64,000 nucleotides of DNA from Bacillus marasmi (GCF_902168435.1 NZ_LR656166.1:292363-356362), one strand, 5' to 3'. Numbered from the stretch's first letter, positions 27,031 through 37,166 are shown. A program made the numbers and translations. Notes: generated from the sequence alone by a model not told the origin.

Positions 27031-27801
27031 TTAGAAAAAAGAATTTTCGATAAATGTTAAGACCTGATTTATCGGGATAACCCACATACTCCCAGCATTT
27101 TTTTCTCCATTTGATAAGACTCCGAAACACTTATAAGGTATCAGCCCCTCTGTTATAGTGTAAGCAAAAGAACCGCTCATACCATTAAATACAGGGACAT
27201 TAACAACATCACCATTTTCATCAATTCCTGTAATTGCTGCATCTAGTTCAATCATATCTATATCTTTATCATAGCCTTTAGCAAATGTACCGTAAGGGAA
27301 AGTGGTAATTCCAATTATTTTTTTATCATAATCAATAATAGACCGCTCTCCAGGGAAGCCATGTAGGAGGACGTTATTACAAACACTTTCAAGATAATTG
27401 ACAGGTTCTGTCTCTAGTTTTTCATCTGTTACAAAATTTTTGGGGTGAAATCGAGCTACGTCAGTATTCGGTATTTCAAATGCAGCCAAATCAATATGTT
27501 TATCTTCAGCCTGATTTATTAAAACCGCTTTTGCTGTACCATCAGACACAATAGGTACAACAATTCTCTCTAGCCTCTCTTCATAGGGTATATCTTTAAC
27601 TTCATGATAATTTGTTACAACAAAAAATTTCTCTCTAAACTTTAAAAACCCTCCAGAACCTAAAAAGAAATAACGGTAATCCCCATATTCAGGGGAATCG
27701 CCTAATATACGGCAAAGGTATGGACCTGAAATGTCTTTGAAGTGTTTAAACTCTTTTAAAATAAAATCATCATTTTTATCAGGTATCTCTTTCCAACTCA
27801 T
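27031..27801 (-). CDS. Trypsin-like serine protease
   Basis: A 256-aa cytoplasmic protein with no signal peptide. The chymotrypsin-fold triad is visible: H66 in VVTNYHEV, D104 in HIDLAAFEI, and S209 in FNGMSGSFAY, with GSGGF near 48-52 before the histidine. Similar cytoplasmic trypsin-like proteases occur in prokaryotic defence and conflict loci, where they can be activated to cut host or partner proteins. It is the last gene of a three-gene reverse-strand set (glycosylase, nuclease, protease), 63 bases after the nuclease gene. Target unknown. Confidence 0.8.
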   Translation of the reverse strand: MSWKEIPDKNDDFILKEFKHFKDISGPYLCRILGDSPEYGDYRYFFLGSGGFLKFREKFFVVTNYHEVKDIPYEERLERIVVPIVSDGTAKAVLINQAEDKHIDLAAFEIPNTDVARFHPKNFVTDEKLETEPVNYLESVCNNVLLHGFPGERSIIDYDKKIIGITTFPYGTFAKGYDKDIDMIELDAAITGIDENGDVVNVPVFNGMSGSFAYTITEGLIPYKCFGVLSNGEKNAGSMWVIPINQVLTFIENSFF

Positions 27802-27864
27802 AATCTATAATACCTACCTTTTTTTATGTACTAGTATTAGCTACTCTTTCTTCTAGAAAAATCA

Positions 27865-28332
27865 TTACACTTTGCGGTAAATATGTTCATTTAATATTTT
27901 CCACCATCGAAATGATTTTTTTATCCCTGGAACTCTTCCTTGTTTTAAGGAATTTGCATCCAGGGCTTTCTTTAATGATGGGTAATCAATTACCGACAAG
28001 CTTGCTAAATTAAAATTATCATCAAGCTTGATTGCAACTAAATAGTTCCAGTTTTCATTAAACTTAATGGGTGTCGTTGAACCAGCCTTGTTTTCTTTTG
28101 TGATTGTCTTTACTGAATATTTTTCGCTCCCAATACAAAAGTCATAATCTGCTTGATTGGTCGTACTTGTGGGAATAATTGATAAATCGGGAAACTGCTG
28201 TTTAAAATAAACAATTGCGTAATACTCTCCGATTCGTCCTACAATGTTATCATTGCTGGGAATTTTTTTTGAGTCTAGCCAGCTATGAATTCTTCTTCTT
28301 GTTTTGGCATATTCGTTTATAATTTCACACAT
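27865..28332 (-). CDS. PD-(D/E)XK-like small protein
   Basis: A 155-aa protein. E36 in RIGEYYAI, D62/D64 in NQADYDFCI and the SVK strand (K75) form the E-D-xVK series of restriction-endonuclease-like folds. It has no recognition domain, so it may need a partner or act as a DNA-binding scaffold. No family name is certain. It lies between the glycosylase gene (35 bases) and the protease gene (63 bases), on the same strand. Confidence 0.65.
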   Translation of the reverse strand: MCEIINEYAKTRRRIHSWLDSKKIPSNDNIVGRIGEYYAIVYFKQQFPDLSIIPTSTTNQADYDFCIGSEKYSVKTITKENKAGSTTPIKFNENWNYLVAIKLDDNFNLASLSVIDYPSLKKALDANSLKQGRVPGIKKSFRWWKILNEHIYRKV

Positions 28333-28367
28333 TTCTTTTCTCCAGTAAACTTTTAAGGTTGCTCTAA

Positions 28368-28868
28368 CTATGAATATTTCTTGTGTTCTTTATTTAATAT
28401 TTCAACAAGACGTTGCCACCATTTTATATCCCAATATTTACTAGCTGCGCCTGAAGTAGAAGGAGCAACAAAAAGCCTAGTGTTATTAATTAATTCCTTT
28501 TGTAATCCATATGCAACTTTTTTTCTCCCTAGATAGACCTTGGCAGCTTCTTTGCCATTAAAGCAAACATATTTTGGTTGATTTATTTCAATTAATTCTT
28601 CAAACCTAGCTAAATCATATGCATCCTCATTTAACTCCCTGTCATTGCCGCTTTCCTCTTTAACTAAGTCGGTTAACCCCAAATTAAATTTTAACAAGTC
28701 CATGTATTGATTTGGTTTCAGTTGTAATGGGGTAAGACCTACTTGATGTATGGCACTCCAGAACTTGTTGTTTGGGGATGCATAGTAAAAACCGACTTGT
28801 GCAGATTTATTACCAGCAGCTGTTCCACAAAATACAATATCAAGGTTACTTTTTATTACATCCTTCAG
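28368..28868 (-). CDS. Uracil-DNA-glycosylase-superfamily protein (Mug-like)
   Basis: About 166 residues. FCGTAAGNKSA near 13-23, ASPNNKFWSAIHQVGLTP near 30-47, GLTDLV, FNGKEA and APSTSGAASKYWD match mismatch-specific glycosylases, which excise damaged or wrong bases. The Mug motif GINPG reads GTAAG, so the usual catalytic Asn is Ala, as in some UDG branches. No ATG, GTG or TTG lies at the expected N-terminus; AAGGGGGG sits 7 bases before an in-frame CTG (28868-28866), preceded by ATA. A longer frame to an ATG at 28967 crosses a promoter-like region. It heads the glycosylase/nuclease/protease set. Confidence 0.75.
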   Translation of the reverse strand: MKDVIKSNLDIVFCGTAAGNKSAQVGFYYASPNNKFWSAIHQVGLTPLQLKPNQYMDLLKFNLGLTDLVKEESGNDRELNEDAYDLARFEELIEINQPKYVCFNGKEAAKVYLGRKKVAYGLQKELINNTRLFVAPSTSGAASKYWDIKWWQRLVEILNKEHKKYS

Positions 28869-29131
28869 TATATTACCCCCCCTTACCCATTTAATTATAT
28901 AACATAATATGGTTTTACTATGGTAATATTTTACTAGATATCCTAATTCCAGACCGATTATTAACATAACGATACCATATCAAGAAGTGCGAAATTTTCG
29001 ATTCGAATTAAGTTATAGCAATGGTACACTAGCCATTTTTACCTATTAAAAATGGGTTTAGGGTACATAAAGAACAAGAGGAACATTGGAAAAATAAATT
29101 AGGGAAGTAGAAAAATAAAGGAGTGTCAGAT

Positions 29132-30217
29132 ATGGAGCCATCTTTCTGCCAATTCATAGAGTCGTTCTTATCTCAACGAAGGCAATTGGGATTTACGTTA
29201 GATGAATTAGAAGAATACGTCCTAGGTCAAACCCAAAACATGAATACCTATATTGATAGAGGCGGTAGCGCTCAATTAAAAAAGGACATTCTTTTATTCG
29301 AAGAGGAATCCAAAATCACGCCTGTTAAATCCAAAATAAAAGAGATACATCGCGTATTATCGCTCCCAAATCATTGGAGAAAGAATAAAGAACTGACAGA
29401 AGAAACCTGGGCTAGGTCGTATGTTCTCACTAAAATGACCAAACTGGACCTAAAAAATTTCATCCAGAATCCAGAAAATCAAACGGCTCTCAACAAAGAC
29501 CGAATAGATGCGATTTATTCTTTTTTGGAATCACCGAATCGGAAATTAGTGTCAGCAGAGGAACGGATGTATGAATTGTTTCAAAAAGAGAAATGGTTAT
29601 TGCCGGAACCGAATGGGGAAAACGGACAAAGCTTTTTATCAAAAATAAAAATTAGTTTGGATGATTTGAAAGCTAAAAAATTCCCTGAACCCATCCCATA
29701 CGAAACAAGAAATCGAATGCCGTTATCCGAGGTACAAACTGTTCTAATTACAGAAAATAATTCATTTTACCATTCGGTCAGAAGGACCCTCGAAGTACAA
29801 GAGGTCATAGCAGGTATTCCTGTGGATATGATAGTGTACGCCAGAGGAAAGCAAACTATTGCCAATTTAGAATATTTGTATGCACTGTTCGAGCAGCCAA
29901 CCCAAAAACAATACTACTACGTTGGGGACCTTGACCCTGAAGGCTATAGTATTTTTGCTCAAGTAAGACGAAAATACGATGATTTGTCGATTAACATAGC
30001 CAAAAACATCTACCTGTGGATGTTACGAGAAGAACCGAACCCTCCAGCGGTGGATAAAGGTCAACGGAAGAATCGAGAGGATTTCCAATTGTTCCTCCAC
30101 CAATTTAATGAAATAGAGAATGCAATGGAACGAGCCAAGCTTGAAACCATGTGGAAAGAGAACAAACGAATTCCGCAAGAAGTACTGAATTATGAGAAGC
30201 TAACAAGAAAGAAGTGA
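29132..30217 (+). CDS. jetD: Wadjet protein JetD, TOPRIM nuclease subunit
   Basis: A 361-aa protein. The N-terminal half is helical (DUF3322-like arm). The C-terminal half has a TOPRIM-type core: TENNSFYHS with the metal-binding Glu, VYARGKQ, and GDLDPEGYS with the Asp pair. JetD cuts circular plasmid DNA that the JetABC loop extruder has tested. ATG at 29132 lies 8 bases after AAAGGAG; the GTG at 29123 overlaps that site. jetA overlaps its stop by 4 bases. Here jetD is the first gene, an order that I recall for the non-type-I Wadjet groups. Confidence 0.88.
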   Translation: MEPSFCQFIESFLSQRRQLGFTLDELEEYVLGQTQNMNTYIDRGGSAQLKKDILLFEEESKITPVKSKIKEIHRVLSLPNHWRKNKELTEETWARSYVLTKMTKLDLKNFIQNPENQTALNKDRIDAIYSFLESPNRKLVSAEERMYELFQKEKWLLPEPNGENGQSFLSKIKISLDDLKAKKFPEPIPYETRNRMPLSEVQTVLITENNSFYHSVRRTLEVQEVIAGIPVDMIVYARGKQTIANLEYLYALFEQPTQKQYYYVGDLDPEGYSIFAQVRRKYDDLSINIAKNIYLWMLREEPNPPAVDKGQRKNREDFQLFLHQFNEIENAMERAKLETMWKENKRIPQEVLNYEKLTRKK

Positions 30218-31728
30218 ACAAAATGCTGAATCAAGATATATGGGATGGGTACGAGAGTCGAATGCGACTATTAAATCCATTCTTTTCGTTCGGAAAAGGG
30301 ATACAACTTGGTCCACATTTAAATCCATACATTGAAAATATCCTTTTGGCGGTTTTACTTGAATTGTTCTACCGCGAAGTCCGAAACAATGACGCGAGAA
30401 CGGAACGGGACATTGTGGAAATCGTTCAAGAGGTGCTAAAGGAAATGAAATTGGAAGCCTCAGAAAAAGACTCGGAGCGGCTCGTTACCGGATTGTTATA
30501 TTCCAATCCGCAGACTCTAGAAGCCTTTCAAGGAAAATTCTATTCAGTCAAACATCGAACCTTTGAGGTTCACCAGTTTAAATATTTGATTCCGGACTTA
30601 GAAACGATGGGCGATAATGCTCCTTCCATCCATTATAAATTATCGGACGACGCCCAGTTCATACTGTTTTCGAGCCGAGAAATCACGTCCGAGCTATCCA
30701 TTTCATTGGAGCAGCTATATATGATTCAGTTGTTGAAAAAAGGAAACATCGAAGGGGTTTTAAAACAAACGGATTTTTTATTACAACGTGTCCGCCAACT
30801 CATTGCAAAAGAAACTGCATATGGAAGAGAAATTCTTCGGGAGCCTAAGATAATCCTTCGAGAAGGATTTGATGATAGAAGTAAACGAGAGCAAGAAATA
30901 CGGAAACAGTTTCAGGAGGAAGATGAGAACTTCCGACATATGCATATGTTATTGTTCCGAATTGAAGAGAAAAACGAAGGACTGTACGACGCCGAGGCAA
31001 AGATAAAAATGAATGAGATTCGAGACCGCCTCAATCAGACAACGATTAAGCATGCGGAATTCAATACGATGGTCACAAGAAATATTGCGCTCATCCTCGA
31101 TATCCGAACAAATCGACCGGATTTATTGCTGCGAAAGTCATCCAAACGATACAAAGAAGATGTGTGGGAAAAGTTGATACGGGTGGAAGGGGTTCCGGAT
31201 GAACACATCTTACAGGAAATCCTGAACCCTTTATTTTCTCCACAATCACCCGTCTTGTTTTCTCTGGATAGAGTTTGGGCAAAACAGCGGGTTCTAACAG
31301 AAAAAGTAGTGACTACTCAACCTGTGGAACAAGAAGTCTATGAAATTAAAACCTTTGAATATGTGTTGCGTTGGGAAAATATATTAGATAAATGGATACC
31401 GATACTCGAAGAATTATTGAAACACCGGACTTTTTCCCTTCATTCCCTTGAAAGCCTAGAAGGTTGGTCAAAGGATGCAGTAGAACTTTGGTCGCAATTT
31501 ACAAAAGAGCGGTTCACGGTGCCCGTCAAGGTCTTTACGAATCAATCGTACAAAGATGAGCGTGAAGAATTCATTAGAAGAGCCATTCTTCGAAATCCCA
31601 AATACGCCGTGTTAGAGGGAAGTGTTTTTTATGTAGATAAACACTACAGTGAAACCATGCGTTACAACAATTTCGTTTTGATAACAGATGGGACGCTCCG
31701 ATTGAAGTTAGCGCAGGAAGGAGAGTAA
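30214..31728 (+). CDS. jetA: Wadjet protein JetA (kleisin-like subunit)
   Basis: A 504-aa largely helical protein. The N-terminus (LNPFFSFGKGIQLGPHLNPYIENILLAVLLELFYREVRNN region) resembles the winged-helix part of MukF-like kleisins, with coiled coils in the middle. In Wadjet, JetA bridges the SMC subunit JetC and dimerises the complex. GTG at 30214 overlaps the jetD stop; an ATG nine bases later is possible. Identification rests on gene order with jetD, jetB and jetC plus family resemblance (DUF5716 type). Confidence 0.82.
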   Translation: MNKMLNQDIWDGYESRMRLLNPFFSFGKGIQLGPHLNPYIENILLAVLLELFYREVRNNDARTERDIVEIVQEVLKEMKLEASEKDSERLVTGLLYSNPQTLEAFQGKFYSVKHRTFEVHQFKYLIPDLETMGDNAPSIHYKLSDDAQFILFSSREITSELSISLEQLYMIQLLKKGNIEGVLKQTDFLLQRVRQLIAKETAYGREILREPKIILREGFDDRSKREQEIRKQFQEEDENFRHMHMLLFRIEEKNEGLYDAEAKIKMNEIRDRLNQTTIKHAEFNTMVTRNIALILDIRTNRPDLLLRKSSKRYKEDVWEKLIRVEGVPDEHILQEILNPLFSPQSPVLFSLDRVWAKQRVLTEKVVTTQPVEQEVYEIKTFEYVLRWENILDKWIPILEELLKHRTFSLHSLESLEGWSKDAVELWSQFTKERFTVPVKVFTNQSYKDEREEFIRRAILRNPKYAVLEGSVFYVDKHYSETMRYNNFVLITDGTLRLKLAQEGE

Positions 31729-31731
31729 GGA

Positions 31732-32463
31732 ATGGAACAAGAAACAACCTTTAAAGAAGGGCTGAGAATCTATTTTTCCTTGGTGAAAAATGGTTATATA
31801 CAAACCAAAGAGGAGGAAGGGATACTTTATTTTTCGGATGCCAGAGTACGAGAGTTTGTCCGTATGTGTGCCACTCAGTCTGGCACTGAAATATTAGAAG
31901 CAGCAGAAAATATACATTTGGTTACAGCCGGAAGCGGGTCTCTTTTTGAAACCCCTTACCATCTCTTGAAAGAAAAAATAGGGTTTCAAAACCAAGACGA
32001 ATTCCATCTTTTGTGTTTGATAGCTCTTGTCTATTTAGCCGAAGTCGACGGGAATTTAGTTATTCGAAGCAGTGCGGAGCGGGATGGCGTCTCTTATACG
32101 AAACTCGCCAAAGAAGTAGATAGAGTCTTAGAAGACTGGCAAGAGAAGATGAAAGAAAATCCAAAGTGGGAAGAACAATGGGGCATCAACATCAAAACAG
32201 CAGCAGAATTGTACCTGAATAAGAATTTGCGAGACGAAAAAGTCAGTCGATTGGTTCCCTCGTTTCGGACCAAATGGGGCATTATACATAAAATCATGAC
32301 CTTTTTAAAAGAGCAAAAACTGGTCCGTTTTTTTGAGTCCAGCGACAATCTTTTGGTATATCCAACTGATATTTTGTATGAACGACTGGAATTTGCCTAC
32401 CGAGAGGATACCCGGTATGAGAATATCAAAAAAATGATACTCTCTGCGAAAGGAGCACTATAA
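31732..32463 (+). CDS. jetB: Wadjet protein JetB (kite subunit)
   Basis: A 243-aa winged-helix-like protein at the position where MukE/DUF4194-type kite subunits occur. It lies 3 bases after jetA and 3 bases before jetC, with GGAAGGAG upstream of its ATG. Kite dimers bind the kleisin JetA and help clamp DNA. The segment SFRTKWGIIHKIMTFLKEQKL region is typical of a C-terminal winged helix. Confidence 0.8.
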   Translation: MEQETTFKEGLRIYFSLVKNGYIQTKEEEGILYFSDARVREFVRMCATQSGTEILEAAENIHLVTAGSGSLFETPYHLLKEKIGFQNQDEFHLLCLIALVYLAEVDGNLVIRSSAERDGVSYTKLAKEVDRVLEDWQEKMKENPKWEEQWGINIKTAAELYLNKNLRDEKVSRLVPSFRTKWGIIHKIMTFLKEQKLVRFFESSDNLLVYPTDILYERLEFAYREDTRYENIKKMILSAKGAL

Positions 32464-32466
32464 GAA

Positions 32467-35400
32467 ATGGCAGCCATAGCAGAAATCCGAGTGGTCAATT
32501 TGCATTACGCCAAACAAAATAACTATTATGATGATTTAACTTTCCACTTTTTAACGGAAGCCGGCATTCCAAGTAATGGAGCCATTACGTTCCCAAACGG
32601 AAATGGGAAGGGTGCATTGTTACAAGCGATAAACCAAATCTTTCTGCCAGAGACCGAATGGGGGAATAACAATGAAAATACCCCGTTGCATTACTTTATG
32701 AAAGGGAACAAGTTTGCCCCTTATACATTTTACATTATGATTGAATGGTGGATTTCTTATACTCGCCGCCTTATGACAGGGATTGTTATGACCGCAGAGG
32801 AAGTCACAGACCCTAAACCAGAGTATCGAATCAAGTATCGATTATTCGGGAAAAAGTACGTCAAAAACGAATACACTATTCAACGAGTGCCGGTATGGGA
32901 TAAGGAAAACAACACGGCAGTGGACTTTTCTGTATTTGAAAACCATGTTAAAGAACAAAAGGGGATGTTTTCTTATGCACCGAGTGGAAAAGGGAAATTC
33001 TTTAAAGAGTGTCGGACGCATGGAGTCTTTGAAAGCGATTGGGCAGAACTAAAGAAAATCAACCGCTATGAAGCAGGAATTGGTCCTTATTTTGAACAGA
33101 AAAAAGCCACAAAAAATGAAACGTTTTTCCGTAATATGTTAATTCCTTCGATAGTGGACCGAAATGAAATCATCAACGGGATTGATATCCAATCTCAACT
33201 TAGCCAACAATTTAAAGATAGTGCATCGATTGCCAATAATTTACCGCATTTGTTAGCTAGAGAGAAGTACCATCGTGAGATATTAGAAATGGTCTCACAC
33301 TTTGATGCTCCCATCAAAAACTATGAATTTGCCGAAAAGCAAATAATTGAGCATAAACGAACCGGAGAAAATATTTTAGGGAATATAGACGAGAAACTCC
33401 AAGAGTTGGAAAATCAAAAGGAGAGACTTAATAACCAGACTTCGGAACTGGAAAATCAACGGGATGAAAACGAATGGGAAAAAGATAATTTAAAATATGT
33501 GAAATCACTACGAGATTTACGAGAGAAGCAAGAAGAACAGGAACAAGCGGATTTAGACCAGAAAGATGCTGCTTTTGATAAAGAAACTGCTGATAATAAG
33601 CAACGAGGAGCAGAAAGGAAACTACTGGTTAAAAAGTATCAAGTAGAAGAGAAAAAATATCAAGCTATTGAGGCTGACATTAAGCGTTTAGAACAATCAG
33701 AGGAAATGATAGAAATTTCAACAAAGGAACGAGCCATCAAGCAGACCATAGAAGAACAATGGGCTGAAAACAAAGAGGCCTTGCTACAGGTTCAAGCGCA
33801 GTATCAAGCATTTACCCAACAAAAGAAAAAGGAAGCTACTAATCTTGTCAAGGAAAGCCAAGAATTAGCTACGGCGATAGGCAGGTTAGATGTTCAACTC
33901 TCAACTGTGACAAATCGTACCAAAGAGTTTGAAACTCTACTCGGAAAAGCAAAGGAGAAATTCGGTTATTCGGTTCATGTCAAACCAGAACATGCAAAAG
34001 CGTCACTCCTAAAAGAAATAGAAGCTAATCAGTTCTTGCAAAGGGAAGCTGAAATTGAAGAGCCTTCATTACTAGCCAAGCAAGATAAACTTGCTGAAGA
34101 AGTTTGGACACTAAATAACGAGAAAAACTCGATTAAGAAACAGCAAAGAGAAGTAAAAGAACGACTACCTCAGCAACAAAGGCAGCAGTTTGAGTGGATG
34201 AATCAAGTTTCAAGGCTCTTAAAATTGACTCCAGATGAGTGTCTAGCCACGTATGATTGGCTCCAATCTGTTCTTCCTGCCCTCCAAGATTTGCGAGAAA
34301 AAAGAGAGAAACGAGTTAGAGAATTGACGGTGGAGGTTTTAAAGTTGGAGCAACAACTCCAAATATCAAATGAGGACCGCTTTCTTTTCAATGCCGATAT
34401 TCAACGAATTAGTGAAAAACTGGCTCACTACAATGTTTACCACCAGACCGGTTCCGAATTTCTTATGGAGTTAAAGGAAGAGGAGAGAGAACGATATAAT
34501 CGACAGTTCTCTAGTCTTAAATACAGCATCATTGTTCAAACCCAAAACTTAGAAGAATTAAGACGAAAACTCCAGTTCCACGATGAACTATTGCAAAGTC
34601 CGGTGAATCTTGTAGAAGCGAGACAACTGGACCAGTTATCCGATAGCACCTTTCTATTTTGGAACCAGGCAGATGAGTTTGTTGAACAACCGGAAAAATG
34701 GAAGGGATTCCTACAAGCCTCTCAAGACGAAAAGGTAAAATTAGAAGAGGAAATTCAAAAAGTCACTCAAGAAATAGATGAAATTCAAGTTCTTATTCAA
34801 GATGTGCAACGCTTTCCACAAACAGATAGTGCAGATTTTCTTAAACAGGAACTTATCCGGTTGAATAATAGATTCGAGCAATTAGAAAATGAGCTCACCA
34901 CAATGGGGTCGAAACAAACCGAACTCAAAAAGAAAATTGAAGATAACAAAATAAAACAAAAAAACGCAGGACTGATATTAAAAGAAAAGGAAAAGGACTG
35001 GCGAGAACTAGAAATTTTTATTGGGCGTCTTCATCAACATCAAGAGGATGTAACCCTTGAGTCCACTCTTTCAACGGAGCTATCACAAAAACAGTCAAAG
35101 CTAGAAGCACTCACCCAACAAGCAACCGATAGAGATGAAGAGTTAAAGGAGTGGCAAACGTATTATGCCGACTGGAAAGCGCGTATGCTCCAAAAAGTGG
35201 ACCGTATTGCCAAAATTATTCCAAATGTGGAGTTCCCAAAAGAATTAAGGGTAGAGGCAGGAATGGATGAAATCTCTACACCTAGCCTGCCGGATACCTT
35301 GTTTGACAGTATTATGGAGACTGTGGTTCAGCATGATGAGTTAACTCATACATTAGAACAAAAATCTTCTAAAATCGCTGAGTTAAAAGGAATGAATAAG

Positions 35401-36999
35401 GTCAATATCGGTCTCGTGCAAGATGCTAAAGAAGAGTTATTGAAATGCGACCCAGAGGGATTGTCGCTTTCGGAGCCGGTTGAACCGCTTGACTTCTTAA
35501 AACAACAGAAAGAAAGAGCAATCACAAATGCCCAGCACGCAGCAAAGAGGCTGCAAAGTGCAGAAAAAACGCTCGAATCGCTGACAGCGGTGGTAGGAAG
35601 AATTGAAGAGCAAGTAAATGGGCTGATAGAAGATATCCGGCAAAACCACAAATGTTCTGTAGATGACTGGGAGAATGTTGATTTAGAAGTAAAGGGAAAA
35701 GAAATTGCCGAAGAATCGAGACGGATTCATGATGAATTGAGTGCCCAAGACAAAGCATTGAAAGAACTTCAAACCATGCAGAACACATTAGAAAAGGCAC
35801 GACCGACGATTGCCGTTCATATTGGAGCTCCTCCTTCGTTGATGTTTTCCATCAAGGAAAATATCCATGGGTTAGTTGAAACCATCAACCAAGTGGTGGA
35901 AGATTGGAGCGGAGAATTTGAAAAAAGAAAAAGAAGACGAACAGAAGCGTTTAATGCATTAAATCGAATCAAGAGAAAGAGCCTGGAAGACATCAAAGTA
36001 TCCAACTGGGACGAAAAAACCAAACAAAATCTTCTTGAACAATATAACGCTATGGACGTAGCCAATCTCCCTTCCACCGTGGAAATGATAGAAGGAATTC
36101 GGGCATTGTCCAAGTATGAACTAGAAGTGATGGAAGAAGATAAGAAAAAAGGCGTTGAGGCTAGAGAACGATGGGTGAGGTATGCTGCTCAGTTTTCTTC
36201 TAATATCGCCAAAGCCATTATAGAAATGGCAGAGTCCATGGAACTCAAAAATCGTGGCGGATTTACCTTTCCGCTTGTGAAAATCAGAAACAAACGCAAA
36301 CTATCTACCAAAGCAGATGATTTTCAGGTTGCATTGGAGCGCTACTTCGATGAATCTATTAAAAAGGTGAATCAAATGAACATACCAGTGGATTCAATGA
36401 CCATTCGGGAAATCAATCAAATTATTAACATCGCCGATATTGTGTACACCGCATTGGGGAATCAATATCCGTTATTTGATATTTATTATCTCGATAAAGA
36501 CAATGTTTTTATGTACGACTCTCCAAGAACTGAATATTACGTGGATTGGGAAGTGCTAAATGAAGGGTCACTGACCAATCCGGCAGGAAGCGGTGGACAG
36601 AAGGTCGCAGGTAGGACGATTATGTTCTTGATGATGATGTCTCATAAACGGAAAGTTGCTGATAAAGACTGGCAGTTCTTTTATATGGACAACCCGTTTG
36701 CTAATGCTATTTCTGCTAGTGTGATAGACCCGATTTTCGCTATTACCGAAGCGTTGAATTATCAATTAATTGTTGTGGCTCCGCCTGAATTAATGAAAGC
36801 CGAGATTTCAATGAAGTTTCCATCTTTACATGATTTGTCATTCGAAAAAGAACCAACAGGGAAAAGTAGAGTCTTAGTTACGAGAAGACAATATTTATCG
36901 CCTAGCGGGTTTATGACAGAAGCATTTGAGGATGAAGTAATTGGCTTTTCAGCGGTAAAAAACACGGATGTGGAGCAAGGTGAATTTATCTTAGATTAA
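32467..36999 (+). CDS. jetC: Wadjet protein JetC (SMC/MukB-like ATPase)
   Basis: A 1510-aa SMC-like ATPase. The N-terminal Walker A-like FPNGNGKGALL (K48) has Gly where Ser or Thr is usual. Two long coiled coils flank a hinge region (roughly residues 290-600 and 740-1250). The C-terminal head carries the signature NPAGSGGQKVAG and Walker B-like FFYMDNPFA, with Asn in place of the usual Glu. JetC extrudes DNA loops using ATP, so JetD can cut small circles. AAAGGAG precedes the ATG. It is the last gene of the operon; a strong terminator follows at 37116. Confidence 0.9.
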   Translation: MAAIAEIRVVNLHYAKQNNYYDDLTFHFLTEAGIPSNGAITFPNGNGKGALLQAINQIFLPETEWGNNNENTPLHYFMKGNKFAPYTFYIMIEWWISYTRRLMTGIVMTAEEVTDPKPEYRIKYRLFGKKYVKNEYTIQRVPVWDKENNTAVDFSVFENHVKEQKGMFSYAPSGKGKFFKECRTHGVFESDWAELKKINRYEAGIGPYFEQKKATKNETFFRNMLIPSIVDRNEIINGIDIQSQLSQQFKDSASIANNLPHLLAREKYHREILEMVSHFDAPIKNYEFAEKQIIEHKRTGENILGNIDEKLQELENQKERLNNQTSELENQRDENEWEKDNLKYVKSLRDLREKQEEQEQADLDQKDAAFDKETADNKQRGAERKLLVKKYQVEEKKYQAIEADIKRLEQSEEMIEISTKERAIKQTIEEQWAENKEALLQVQAQYQAFTQQKKKEATNLVKESQELATAIGRLDVQLSTVTNRTKEFETLLGKAKEKFGYSVHVKPEHAKASLLKEIEANQFLQREAEIEEPSLLAKQDKLAEEVWTLNNEKNSIKKQQREVKERLPQQQRQQFEWMNQVSRLLKLTPDECLATYDWLQSVLPALQDLREKREKRVRELTVEVLKLEQQLQISNEDRFLFNADIQRISEKLAHYNVYHQTGSEFLMELKEEERERYNRQFSSLKYSIIVQTQNLEELRRKLQFHDELLQSPVNLVEARQLDQLSDSTFLFWNQADEFVEQPEKWKGFLQASQDEKVKLEEEIQKVTQEIDEIQVLIQDVQRFPQTDSADFLKQELIRLNNRFEQLENELTTMGSKQTELKKKIEDNKIKQKNAGLILKEKEKDWRELEIFIGRLHQHQEDVTLESTLSTELSQKQSKLEALTQQATDRDEELKEWQTYYADWKARMLQKVDRIAKIIPNVEFPKELRVEAGMDEISTPSLPDTLFDSIMETVVQHDELTHTLEQKSSKIAELKGMNKVNIGLVQDAKEELLKCDPEGLSLSEPVEPLDFLKQQKERAITNAQHAAKRLQSAEKTLESLTAVVGRIEEQVNGLIEDIRQNHKCSVDDWENVDLEVKGKEIAEESRRIHDELSAQDKALKELQTMQNTLEKARPTIAVHIGAPPSLMFSIKENIHGLVETINQVVEDWSGEFEKRKRRRTEAFNALNRIKRKSLEDIKVSNWDEKTKQNLLEQYNAMDVANLPSTVEMIEGIRALSKYELEVMEEDKKKGVEARERWVRYAAQFSSNIAKAIIEMAESMELKNRGGFTFPLVKIRNKRKLSTKADDFQVALERYFDESIKKVNQMNIPVDSMTIREINQIINIADIVYTALGNQYPLFDIYYLDKDNVFMYDSPRTEYYVDWEVLNEGSLTNPAGSGGQKVAGRTIMFLMMMSHKRKVADKDWQFFYMDNPFANAISASVIDPIFAITEALNYQLIVVAPPELMKAEISMKFPSLHDLSFEKEPTGKSRVLVTRRQYLSPSGFMTEAFEDEVIGFSAVKNTDVEQGEFILD

Positions 37000-37115
37000 A
37001 AATAAATCAATTTTCAGTGTGAATAACACCATCATTTTGTGTAAGAACCAGTATAATGCTAAGGGGTTCCGTTCCCTATCATAAAACGTTAATTTACATA
37101 TGAAAATGTGAAGTG

Positions 37116-37166
37116 AAAAATAAACAAAAAACACCGGTAATTTGCGGTGTTTTTTGTTTATTTTTC
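37116..37166. terminator. Long terminator hairpin after jetC
   Basis: AAAAATAAACAAAAAACACCG pairs with a complementary arm ending TTTGTTTATTTTT, about 20 bp of stem with a 7-base loop and T-rich tails on both strands. Confidence 0.9.
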
